DNA of 64,000 nucleotides, from positions 1 through 64,000 of the forward strand of contig NZ_DJHF01000003.1 of assembly GCF_002433005.1 (NCBI RefSeq). Reading direction: 5' to 3'. The DNA comes from Acetomicrobium sp. UBA5826. GTDB lineage: Bacteria; Synergistota; Synergistia; Synergistales; Acetomicrobiaceae. Below are positions 17,477 through 25,749 of this stretch, piece after piece (positions within the stretch are counted from its first letter, which is position 1; the number at the start of each line of letters is the position of its first letter). The position numbers and the translations under genes are program-made. The notes below the pieces were generated by a model, which did not search any database, had not been told where the DNA came from, and was given only the letters and a program-made list of their open reading frames with translations.

Positions 17477-18460
17477 ATGAGATCTTTGCTGCTTTCCAGA
17501 AGCTCCCTTGAGGAGCTGAACATAAAGATGGCTGACATTATAGAAGCCGTGGAGCGCGGGTTTAGGTTAAAGGGAGAAGGCAAGGTGAGCGTGCCTGCGA
17601 AGATAGGCATACATCCCAGAAAGGATTGTTTTATCCATGCCATGCCATGCTACATTGGAGGGGAGGTTGATGCTTCAGGCATCAAGTGGGTAGCAGGCTA
17701 TCCGTCCAACCAAGAGAAGGGGCTACCCTATATAAGCGGCATCATGTGCTTGAACGAAAGCGATACGGGGCTGGTAAAGGCCATAATGGACGCGTCTTGG
17801 ATCACGGCCTATCGCACAGGGGCCGCCTCTGCCGTGTGCGCCAAATACCTGGGCGACCCCGATTCAAAGGTGATCGCAGTAATAGGTCTAGGCGTGCAGG
17901 GAAGGATGAACCTCATGGCTTTGATGGAAGTATTTAAAGAAGTGCGACAGGTCAGAGTTTACGACGTAATGCCTTCGCAGACGAAGCGGTATGTTGAAGA
18001 TATGTCATCCCTCTATGAAGGATGCGAATTTGTGGCCTGCGATAATCCAAAGGAAACAGTAACCGGGGCAGATATCGTCGTTACCTGTACCCCGATTGTC
18101 GAAGACCCGAAAAGGTACGTTCGCGCCGAATGTCTCAAGGAAGACGTGCTGGCCATTGCCGTGGACTACGACTCGTCCTTTTGCGCCCCCGTAATGGCGG
18201 AGGCAGACGTATTCGTGTGCGACGATTCCGGCCAATACCTTTGGACACAGGAGCAGGGAGTTTACTTCCAGGACGGCTATCCGACAAAGGATAAGATCTA
18301 CGCGGACATGGGCGAACTTTGTGCAGGCTTGAAAAGTCACGTAAGAAAAGGCCGTCGTGGCGCCGTACTCATGGGCATTGCAAGTCACGACGTGATGACA
18401 GCCCAATTGGCCTATGAAAAGGCCTTAGACAAAGGCATCGGCCAGTGGATTGAGATATAG
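17477..18460 (+). CDS. Ornithine cyclodeaminase/mu-crystallin family protein
   Basis: A 327-residue NAD(P)-dependent enzyme of the OCD/mu-crystallin family, which includes ornithine cyclodeaminase, alanine dehydrogenase and delta-1-pyrroline-2-carboxylate (ketimine) reductases. The nucleotide-binding GLGVQGRMNLMALMEVF lies around residue 138 and the family segment DASWITAYRTGAASAVCAKYLG around residue 98. The ATG at 17477 follows GGGGAGGATA. Near a flavin amino-acid oxidase, a ketimine reductase that makes proline or another cyclic imino acid is attractive, but ornithine cyclodeaminase (ornithine to proline plus ammonia) is equally compatible. Confidence 0.8.
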   Translation: MRSLLLSRSSLEELNIKMADIIEAVERGFRLKGEGKVSVPAKIGIHPRKDCFIHAMPCYIGGEVDASGIKWVAGYPSNQEKGLPYISGIMCLNESDTGLVKAIMDASWITAYRTGAASAVCAKYLGDPDSKVIAVIGLGVQGRMNLMALMEVFKEVRQVRVYDVMPSQTKRYVEDMSSLYEGCEFVACDNPKETVTGADIVVTCTPIVEDPKRYVRAECLKEDVLAIAVDYDSSFCAPVMAEADVFVCDDSGQYLWTQEQGVYFQDGYPTKDKIYADMGELCAGLKSHVRKGRRGAVLMGIASHDVMTAQLAYEKALDKGIGQWIEI

Positions 18461-18484
18461 TAAAATATTAAACTATAATTTACG

Positions 18485-18523
18485 CGCGGCGAGGGATAAA
18501 ATATAGGTTAAGCCTTCGCCGCG
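18485..18523. terminator. Bidirectional terminator between convergent genes
   Basis: CGCGGCGAGG at 18485-18494 pairs with CCTTCGCCGCG at 18513-18523 (10 bp, one G-T) around a loop rich in A and T. It sits between the plus-strand OCD gene and the minus-strand adenine deaminase gene and can serve both. Confidence 0.7.
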
Positions 18524-18532
18524 ACTTATTGA

Positions 18533-20326
18533 CTAGACGATCAGGTCTACGAACTTGAAGTTCAAGGTATCGACCAATCCCCTGTTGGTTATTCGAAGCT
18601 CAGGAATTACGGGAAGCGAAAGCAGAGCCATGGTCATGAAGGGTGATTCCATGGTGCATCCTAGTTTATGCCATGCTTCGTCCAAGGCCTTGACATGGGC
18701 ATCCACCTCTTCCACAGGTTTATCTGACATCAAACCTGCTATGGGAAGCTCTACCAAGGCCAGCACCTTGCCGTCGCATACGGCAACCATGCCGCCGCCG
18801 CACTTGTGCAGGACGTTTCCCGCAAAGGCCATGTCGGCGTCGTTGGTGCCCATGATCAAAAGGTTATGGCTGTCGTGTGCCACGGTGGAAGCCACTGCCC
18901 CCCGCTTCAGGCCAAATCCCCCGACAAAGCCAATCCCCATGTTGCCGGGTCCACCGTGACGCTCTACAACGGCGACCTTTGCCAGGTCTTGCGAAAGATC
19001 AGCTTCTATCCTTTGGTCGTGAACCTTAAGCTTCGCAGTACTGTGAAAGGTATTTACCCTTGCCTCGACCACTTGGATTACCCTGACAGTTACTTCCTTT
19101 TCAGGCCCACCGTATTTGACCTCGAAGTCGCTTGCGGAAAGCTCGCGTTTTATCCGCACGGAGTTTAAGGCCCAATCGGGATAGTTTAAAGCTTTTAGTT
19201 CCGTCGTCAACTTGCCCTCCCGGGCAACGATCTCTCCGTCCGCCATGACTATCTCTGGGCTAAAATCGGCCAAGTCCCTAAGGAAAAGAATATCGGCGCA
19301 TCTTCCGGGAGCAATAGCTCCGATTTCGTGGCTTACCCTGAAGCACTCGGCGGTGTTTATAGTAGCCATCTGTATGGCGCTTATGGGGTTCATGCCCTCT
19401 TCGATGGCCCTTTTTACTACGTGGTTCATGTGGCCAAGCGTCAGTATGGTGTGAGGGTGAGTGTCGTCGGTGACGAGCAATGCCCTTCTGTCGTCGACGA
19501 AGGTCTCGGTCAAACTCTTGATGGTGGCCTTTATGTCCTGCCAGGCCGATCCCTCTCGCATCTTGTTGTACATGCCCAGGCGCATTCTGGCCAGGGCATC
19601 CTCTTTTCTTGTGCCTTCATGGCAAGATGCCACGCCTGAGGCCGCGTAAGCCTGTAAGCCTACCTCCGTTTCAGGTATGGAGTAATGTCCGGTTACGACC
19701 TTTCCTGACTGCATCGTTATTTTAAGCATCTCGTGTACGTTTTCGTCGCCTGCTAACACGCCGGGGAAGTTCATCATCTCGCCCAAGCCTATTACCTCGT
19801 CCCACTTCATGGCCTCGGCTATCTCTCTTGGCGTTATGACAGCTCCGGCATCCTCAAATCCCGGTGCCGATGGCACGCACGACGGCATGGTGGCAAACAC
19901 TTTTAGGGGCAAATTTTTGCCCTCGTCCACCATTAGCTTGACGCCCCTTAATCCCAAGACGTTTGCTATCTCGTGGGGATCCATGAAGATGGTGGTAGTG
20001 CCGCAAGGAAGCGCTGCCCTGGCAAACTGCGTCACCGTGACCATGCTGGATTCTACATGCATATGGCCGTCAAGAAGTCCCGGCGTCAAATAAAATCCAG
20101 AAGCATCTATAATGTTCGTGTTTGGGCCGATCGTGTGATCCGCGTTCCCTACGAGGACGATGCGCCCTTTGTATATACTTATGTCTGCAGTAAATATCTC
20201 CTTCGTGAAGACGTTTACCACAAGTCCTCCCTTTATCACGGTATCTGCCTTTATTTTGCCTTGGGCTGCAAGCGTTAGGTCGCGTGTAATCTCGTGAAGG
20301 GCATGTCTTCCTAAAAACTTCGACAT
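18533..20326 (-). CDS. ade: Adenine deaminase
   Basis: The 597-residue protein converts adenine to hypoxanthine and ammonia in purine salvage or catabolism. It is an amidohydrolase of the Ade (not Add) family with the expected length. Metal motifs are GLLDGHMHVESSM (HxH), MDPHEIANVLG, GHYSIPETE and VTDDTHPH, and the C-terminal domain has the family segment VVERHGGPGNMGIGFVGGFGL and VAHDSHNLLIMG. The ATG at 20326 is preceded on the minus strand by a GGAGTGA site. It is divergently placed against the FMN-oxidase gene, with about 80 bases between the starts. Confidence 0.92.
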   Translation of the reverse strand: MSKFLGRHALHEITRDLTLAAQGKIKADTVIKGGLVVNVFTKEIFTADISIYKGRIVLVGNADHTIGPNTNIIDASGFYLTPGLLDGHMHVESSMVTVTQFARAALPCGTTTIFMDPHEIANVLGLRGVKLMVDEGKNLPLKVFATMPSCVPSAPGFEDAGAVITPREIAEAMKWDEVIGLGEMMNFPGVLAGDENVHEMLKITMQSGKVVTGHYSIPETEVGLQAYAASGVASCHEGTRKEDALARMRLGMYNKMREGSAWQDIKATIKSLTETFVDDRRALLVTDDTHPHTILTLGHMNHVVKRAIEEGMNPISAIQMATINTAECFRVSHEIGAIAPGRCADILFLRDLADFSPEIVMADGEIVAREGKLTTELKALNYPDWALNSVRIKRELSASDFEVKYGGPEKEVTVRVIQVVEARVNTFHSTAKLKVHDQRIEADLSQDLAKVAVVERHGGPGNMGIGFVGGFGLKRGAVASTVAHDSHNLLIMGTNDADMAFAGNVLHKCGGGMVAVCDGKVLALVELPIAGLMSDKPVEEVDAHVKALDEAWHKLGCTMESPFMTMALLSLPVIPELRITNRGLVDTLNFKFVDLIV

Positions 20327-20407
20327 AAGCGGTCACTCCTTTTTGCGTCTTAGTTTAAAATAGTATTAATATTATTATAAGCCAAATAAAAACAAGGTGG
20401 TGCGAAT

Positions 20408-21418
20408 ATGAAGTGGGATGAGGTTTTGGTAAATGCCAGAGAGGCTTTGAGGGGAATTTGCCATCTGTGTCCGATTTGTGACATGAAGGCCTGTGCCGGA
20501 AAAGTGCCGGGCATAGGCGGCATAGGCACCGGAGGCAGCGCTAAAAATAATTATGAAGCGCTTCGCGAGATCAAGTTTAGGATGAAAGCCATTCACGAGG
20601 TGGATAAACCCGACATCGGCGTTGAGCTTTTCGGGCAAAAATTGACGTTGCCCGTGATCGGCGCAGCCGTGGCAGGCGCCAGAGTAAATTTCTCCGGCAG
20701 GATCGAGGAAAAGGAGTTTGCCAAGGCCCAACTTGAAGGGGCATTGGATGCTGGTACCATCGCAATGATTGGAGACGGGCCGGGAGATCTCTACGAAAAA
20801 ACGATAGATGCATTGACTGAGGTTGGGAAAGGGATTGTCATTATAAAGCCAAGAAAACTTGATGAGATAATTAGACGAATAAGAATTGCCGAAGAGGCCG
20901 GAGCTTTGGCCGTTGGGATCGACGTGGATGCAGCCGGATTGGTCAACATGAGAAAGTCGGGGGAATATGTAGGACCCATAAGTTGCAAGGTTTTGGAGGA
21001 GATATGCAGCAAGACGGCTCTTCCCATGATCGTTAAGGGCATAATGACGGAGGAAGAGGCGGTCGCTGCCTGTAATGCCGGTGCCGGTGCCATCGTGGTT
21101 TCGAATCACGGCGGCAGGGTATTGGATGATCTCCCCGGCACTGTTTCTGTATTGCCTAAAATTGCCTCAAAAATAAAGGATAGGTGTATGGTGTTGGCAG
21201 ATGGGGGCGTCAGAAGCGGTTCCGACGTATTGAAATTTTTGGCTTTAGGTGCCCGTGCCGTGTTGGTAGGACGTCCCGTCGTATGGGGCGTCTTTGGAGG
21301 TGGCAGGGATGGAGTAAGGCTTTTGTACGAAAAATTGGCTGATGAACTGAGTGTGGCCATGATACTTACATCCTGTCAGAGCGTTGCTGAAGCCTCGACT
21401 GATTTGTTAGCTCTATAG
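20408..21418 (+). CDS. FMN-dependent alpha-hydroxy-acid oxidase family protein
   Basis: A 336-residue TIM-barrel flavoprotein related to lactate/glycolate oxidases and type 2 IPP isomerase. The FMN and substrate segments are MIVKGIMTEEEAVAACNAGA and VVSNHGGRVLDDLPG (the conserved SNHGGR-LD with catalytic His), then LADGGVRSGSDVLKFLALGA for the phosphate. A cysteine cluster near the N-terminus (CHLCPICDMKAC, residues about 21-32) is typical of an anaerobe-specific subgroup and may hold a metal or redox centre. The substrate is not known; a 2-hydroxy acid is likely. The gene starts with a GGTGG site and an ATG, divergent from ade. Confidence 0.75.
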   Translation: MKWDEVLVNAREALRGICHLCPICDMKACAGKVPGIGGIGTGGSAKNNYEALREIKFRMKAIHEVDKPDIGVELFGQKLTLPVIGAAVAGARVNFSGRIEEKEFAKAQLEGALDAGTIAMIGDGPGDLYEKTIDALTEVGKGIVIIKPRKLDEIIRRIRIAEEAGALAVGIDVDAAGLVNMRKSGEYVGPISCKVLEEICSKTALPMIVKGIMTEEEAVAACNAGAGAIVVSNHGGRVLDDLPGTVSVLPKIASKIKDRCMVLADGGVRSGSDVLKFLALGARAVLVGRPVVWGVFGGGRDGVRLLYEKLADELSVAMILTSCQSVAEASTDLLAL

Positions 21419-21452
21419 TGCGCAGATATGATAACTATACGGAGGGAAGATC

Positions 21453-23639
21453 ATGAGAGAGAAAAAAGGGCGCTTTCCTTTTCTTTGGTTAGTTTTTATT
21501 TTGGTGGTTATGCTGCCCTTTTCAAGCTCGGCTGATGCTTTAGAGAAAAGGGATTACGATGTCATCGTGGTTGGTGCCGGAACAGGAGGGCTTGGGGCTG
21601 CAATTCAGGCGGCTCGTCTTGGCGTCAAGGTGGCGGTATTTGAGGAGACCACGGTCTTAGGTGGCCAAATGATCGCCTCCGCTGTCTCCACAATGGACGA
21701 TATGTACGGCACTAGATGGGGCATTTACGGAGAATTTCTTGAAGGAATTTTTGAATACTACTCCTCTCGAGGCAAGTCCCTGGGAACATGCTACTGGACT
21801 CCCATAACAGTAGCCTTCGAGCCCCATGTTGGAGAGTACGTGTTGGCCAATATGATCAAAGGGGTAAGGGAAGGGAAGACGACCCGGGATAAGAAGCCCG
21901 GCGTTTTGGACCTTTATACAGGAGCCAAGGTGCGTAGCGTACTGAAGTCGGGCGACGACAAAACAGTCACGGGCATAGTTGCAGAGGCGGACGGAACCAA
22001 GCTTTTATGCTATAGCAAGGTCTTGATAGATGCCACAGAATATGGGGATTTACTTCCCCTTGCTGGAGCCGATTATAGAGTCGGGAAGAATTTAGTTGAC
22101 AGCGAGTCGAGAAGTTTTGATGAAGACGCAAGGGTGCAGGACATTACTTGGGTAGCCGTAATAAAACACTATCCCGGCGGCGTGCCCGATGAGCTTAAAG
22201 TAAAGACCCCGCCGCCTGGATACGAAGATATGAGAAAGACCTTCATCTCCTATGTAGCTAGGGATGGCTCCACCTTCAAGCGATACCCCCTTAAATATCC
22301 CGTGGACGTTTTAACGCACAACGCCTATAGAGGGTTGCCAGACAGCCTGGCCCGCGGAAACGCCGATGCCTCCAGCCCCTTGACCTGGCTTATGCTGACC
22401 AAGACAGAGGTTAATTGGGCTAACGACTACCCAGGCAAGGAGGGATATAAGGGGAAAAGCGGCCTTCCCGTTACATACCTCGAGGATCCGGCTTTCAGGA
22501 AAGAAGCGGATGCCAGGGCGATGCTTGTAACCATTGGGTTTATCTATTACCTGCAAAACGAGCTCGGTTGCGATTGGTCTGTAGCATCTGACATCTTCGA
22601 GTCGGAAGCGACGTACGAGAACGTTAAGGACCACCTCCCGTCTGAGTACGCTGAGATTGCAAAACACTTTCCTCCCCGCCCTTACGTACGGGAAAGCAGA
22701 AGAGTTGTGGGAATAAAGACGTTGACGTCCCGCGAAATTCGGGAAAACTCCGAGAGTTACATGAGAAACGAGGGCAGGGAATTGCGAAGCTCGCTTGCCG
22801 TAGGTCGTTACGTGCTTGATTTGCACGGCGCCGATGAAACGGAGCAGCTAGAGGCGGAATTCGGCGAAACCAGGGAGTCTATAGCCAAAAACAAGCCCTT
22901 GGGACCCTTCCAGGTTCCCTTCGAGATATTTATTCCGAAGGAGACGGACGGATTCCTGGTGGCGGAGAAGAACCTGTCCGTTACCCGTCTGGCTTCGGGG
23001 GCGCTGAGGCTTCAGCCGATAACCATGCTCACCGGGCAGGCGGTTGGTGCGATAGCGGCACTTGCAGTAAAAGAAGGCGTGCAGCCCAGAGATGTTAATG
23101 TCATGAAGGTACAGAAAACTTTATTGGAAGCAAAGGATAGGCTAGCCCTTTGTATTTACTCAGACGTTCCAGAAAGCCATCCCCACTGGGCAGCCGTTCA
23201 GATGGCGACTGTTAGGGGTTGGATGAAGCCGAAGAGCTTACCATCGCTCGCAGCCTCGAGGATCGATAACTACAATGACATTTTACAAGCCTCCCGAAAA
23301 GGCCGCACCAAGGGAATTTTTGGAGTGGACGAGCCTTTGAGCTGGAAAGTTGCAAAGGAATTTCTTAGTGCTATACTTGATGACCTGGGAGGTCAAGGAA
23401 AAGTTGATTTACATAACGGTATGAGCGAAGAGCCCATCCCAAGGGGAGAATTTATTTTCGCTTTATGTCGAGCGCTTTACCCCTCCGAGGAGCCTAAGCC
23501 CATTACCACGAAAGAAGATAAGATCTCGTGGGCCCATAAAAAGCTATCTCCGATTCTGTCCGTTGATAAAAGGGATTTAGAAGAAGGCCTTACCAGAGGA
23601 GAGGCCCTAAAGATTGTCATGGAGGTCTTGACGAATTAG
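21453..23639 (+). CDS. Exported FAD-dependent oxidoreductase with SLH-like tail
   Basis: A 728-residue protein with an N-terminal hydrophobic signal (FLWLVFILVVMLPF then SSSADA), so it is probably periplasmic or surface-located. The FAD loop is VVGAGTGGLGAAIQAARLG near residue 39 and the domain matches the FAD_oxidored family of secreted flavoproteins. A closing flavin segment, LASGALRLQPITMLTGQAVG, lies near 520. From about residue 565 the tail reads YSDVPESHPHWAAVQMATV...GW, followed by FGVDEPLSW and TRGEALKIVMEV, which looks like degenerate S-layer-homology units. This may anchor the enzyme to the cell wall. Its substrate is unknown. The ATG follows GGAGGGAAG. Confidence 0.75.
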   Translation: MREKKGRFPFLWLVFILVVMLPFSSSADALEKRDYDVIVVGAGTGGLGAAIQAARLGVKVAVFEETTVLGGQMIASAVSTMDDMYGTRWGIYGEFLEGIFEYYSSRGKSLGTCYWTPITVAFEPHVGEYVLANMIKGVREGKTTRDKKPGVLDLYTGAKVRSVLKSGDDKTVTGIVAEADGTKLLCYSKVLIDATEYGDLLPLAGADYRVGKNLVDSESRSFDEDARVQDITWVAVIKHYPGGVPDELKVKTPPPGYEDMRKTFISYVARDGSTFKRYPLKYPVDVLTHNAYRGLPDSLARGNADASSPLTWLMLTKTEVNWANDYPGKEGYKGKSGLPVTYLEDPAFRKEADARAMLVTIGFIYYLQNELGCDWSVASDIFESEATYENVKDHLPSEYAEIAKHFPPRPYVRESRRVVGIKTLTSREIRENSESYMRNEGRELRSSLAVGRYVLDLHGADETEQLEAEFGETRESIAKNKPLGPFQVPFEIFIPKETDGFLVAEKNLSVTRLASGALRLQPITMLTGQAVGAIAALAVKEGVQPRDVNVMKVQKTLLEAKDRLALCIYSDVPESHPHWAAVQMATVRGWMKPKSLPSLAASRIDNYNDILQASRKGRTKGIFGVDEPLSWKVAKEFLSAILDDLGGQGKVDLHNGMSEEPIPRGEFIFALCRALYPSEEPKPITTKEDKISWAHKKLSPILSVDKRDLEEGLTRGEALKIVMEVLTN

Positions 23640-23671
23640 CAAAGGCAAGCCTTTAAAGGAGCTGGTGGATA

Positions 23672-24295
23672 GTGGCTTCTAAAGTTACGCCGACTCGAGG
23701 CGCATTGATGCGAATGATCCGCACGGCGTCCCTGGCGCAAAAAGGACACGACCTGCTCGAGAGAAAACGGCAAATTCTCATGATGGAGTTGGTCAAACAT
23801 ATAGATGATGCTAAGAATTTGCAAAGGGAGATGGCATCCGTCTTTGCCGATGCCTATAAGGCCTTGGAAAGGGCGAATATATCTATGGGTATAGACGTCG
23901 TAGAGGATATCGCCATGGCAGTTCCTGAGGAAGAGGATTTCATCATAAGGCTTAAATCCATCATGGGAGTCGAGATTCCGGAGATCGATCCCGTAGATGC
24001 CTCTCTGAAACCAAGCTATTCCTTTTACGGCACTTCGGGCTCTCTGGATATAGCCTACAGCGCCTTCAGGAGAGTGCTCGAGCTTATATCCCGATTGGCT
24101 GCTGTGGAGACGAGCGTATACAGGTTGGCCGTGCAAATTAAAAAGACGCATAAAAGAGTAAATGCACTGGAAAAGGTGGCCATTCCCTTCTACAAATCCT
24201 CCATAGCGTATATCGAAAACGTGTTGGAAGAGGGCGAAAGGGAAGACATCGTACGGATGAAAAAGGCGAAGGAAAATTTAGAAAAGAAGAAGTGA
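23672..24295 (+). CDS. atpD: V-type ATP synthase subunit D
   Basis: The central-stalk subunit D (207 residues, normal size) of the V/A-type ATPase. The N-terminal VTPTRGALMRMIRTASLAQK and the long helical hairpin with the C-terminal RVNALEKVAIP segment are diagnostic. It starts at GTG 23672 after AAAGGAG. This gene is first in the operon here, while in many bacteria and archaea it is last. It connects rotor subunits C/F and K to the A3B3 head. Confidence 0.9.
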   Translation: MASKVTPTRGALMRMIRTASLAQKGHDLLERKRQILMMELVKHIDDAKNLQREMASVFADAYKALERANISMGIDVVEDIAMAVPEEEDFIIRLKSIMGVEIPEIDPVDASLKPSYSFYGTSGSLDIAYSAFRRVLELISRLAAVETSVYRLAVQIKKTHKRVNALEKVAIPFYKSSIAYIENVLEEGEREDIVRMKKAKENLEKKK

Positions 24296-24313
24296 AGGAA
24301 AGGAGCATGAAAG

Positions 24314-24658
24314 ATGGCTTCTATACAGGAAGCTTTGGCGATGCTTTTAGGCGCCGACAGCGAAGCAAAAAACATCACAGAAGAAGCGAAGAGAAAGGCC
24401 GAAGAAATAGAAGAAGAAGCTAAGCGCAAAGCAGCTTCCGAGAGGGAGGCCAGATTAAAGGCAGCCAGAGAACAGGCAAAGGCCATAGTAGATTCTGCAA
24501 GGGCCTCCGCCCAGACCGAAGCTCAGCAGATCGAAGCGTTGGGTCGGCAGGAGTTAGAGAGAATGGAAAAGAGGTTTAACGAAAACGCTCCAGCCGTAAT
24601 AAAAGGACTCGTAGCCGAATTGGTGAACGCCTATTTGCAGAAGGCGAGAGGTCAATGA
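24314..24658 (+). CDS. V-type ATP synthase subunit G/H (peripheral stalk)
   Basis: A 114-residue, almost wholly helical and charged protein, rich in A, E, K and R with heptad spacing (AKRKAEEIEEEAKRKAASE). It fits subunit G (also named H or AhaH), which forms the peripheral stalk with subunit E. The placement between D and C in the ATPase operon supports the call. Sequence conservation of this subunit is low, so the assignment rests on composition, size and context. The stop overlaps the subunit C start (ATGA). Confidence 0.75.
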   Translation: MASIQEALAMLLGADSEAKNITEEAKRKAEEIEEEAKRKAASEREARLKAAREQAKAIVDSARASAQTEAQQIEALGRQELERMEKRFNENAPAVIKGLVAELVNAYLQKARGQ

Positions 24659-25749
24659 GCTACTCTCCCGTATCCGCAGGCGAATGTGTAGCTACGGGAG
24701 CAAAGGCCCACGTCCTCTTTGGGAAGATGCTAGACGATAACGACTTTTGGGCCTTGCTCGAGTGCGATTCGCCTCAGGAAATAGCGGGTTATCTGAGGAG
24801 GAAGGAAGGTTATGCCCCCTACCTGGAGACGATCGTGTTGGCTAATGTCCACAGGGCTGAGCTGGAACACGCTCTGCTGGCCGTTCCGCTGTACGTCTCC
24901 GCCTCCTTTTTGCCCTATTTGAACGGCGCAAGGATGGCTTTTTTGAAGGCCTGGGTTGAGAGGTTTCAGGCGGGATTGCTGAAGCAGGTCATGCGATGGC
25001 TCTTTGCCGGTAGAGGCGAAAGGGAATCTCTCAGGTCGGGCCTTAAAGGACTGCCTTTTGTGACTCTGCCCTTCGACGCATTGCTTTCCTGCAAAGACTT
25101 TGAGGAGTTCATAAAGACGTTAAAGGCCACGAAGTATTATCCGGTCCTGAGGGAACCCGTGGATTGGTTGCTCAAAGGCAGGGGGAACTTGTACTCCTGC
25201 GAATCTGCCGTAGATGCTCATGTGATCTCTAATATATATCGTGCAGCCCTGAATTTGCCCATCCTAGAACGCACTGAAGTATTGAATTTATTGGGAAATT
25301 TGATCGATATCCTCAACATCTACTTTTGTTACAGGGCTAAGCGCTTCTATGCCATGAATCGCGAGGAGATCGTAAACCGCCTGCTCCCTGTGCGCTTTAA
25401 GATAAAGGGGCCGACGATAAACAGGTTAGCTTCTTCTGAGGACATGGAGTCCTTTTGGTCCGTCTTATCTACCACTCATTACTTGCGTGCATTCGGTACG
25501 GAGCCGCCCAACGACGAGCTTGCCTTGGAAAGGGATATGAAGAGGTTCTTGCGCGAAAGGGCTTTATCCACCTTTCGCAGGGGATCTCCTTCTTTTCATA
25601 CCGTGATTGCCTATTTGATGCTGCTGGAGCTTGAGGTCGGTGATATTATTACCATCATCGAGGACGTGAGGTACGATTATAACAGGCGAATTGCCGCAGC
25701 CTTTTTGGCACGCCCTCTGATACCGGGAGGTGCTTTATCTTGGCGATAA
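24655..25749 (+). CDS. atpC: V-type ATP synthase subunit C
   Basis: A 364-residue helical protein corresponding to archaeal/bacterial V-type subunit C (eukaryotic subunit d), the funnel that couples the central stalk to the membrane ring. It shows the three-fold repeated helical pattern, with the YFCYRAKRFY segment and a C-terminal GDIITIIEDVRYDYNR typical of the family. It overlaps subunit G by four bases and subunit I by ten, so translation is coupled. Confidence 0.85.
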   Translation: MSYSPVSAGECVATGAKAHVLFGKMLDDNDFWALLECDSPQEIAGYLRRKEGYAPYLETIVLANVHRAELEHALLAVPLYVSASFLPYLNGARMAFLKAWVERFQAGLLKQVMRWLFAGRGERESLRSGLKGLPFVTLPFDALLSCKDFEEFIKTLKATKYYPVLREPVDWLLKGRGNLYSCESAVDAHVISNIYRAALNLPILERTEVLNLLGNLIDILNIYFCYRAKRFYAMNREEIVNRLLPVRFKIKGPTINRLASSEDMESFWSVLSTTHYLRAFGTEPPNDELALERDMKRFLRERALSTFRRGSPSFHTVIAYLMLLELEVGDIITIIEDVRYDYNRRIAAAFLARPLIPGGALSWR

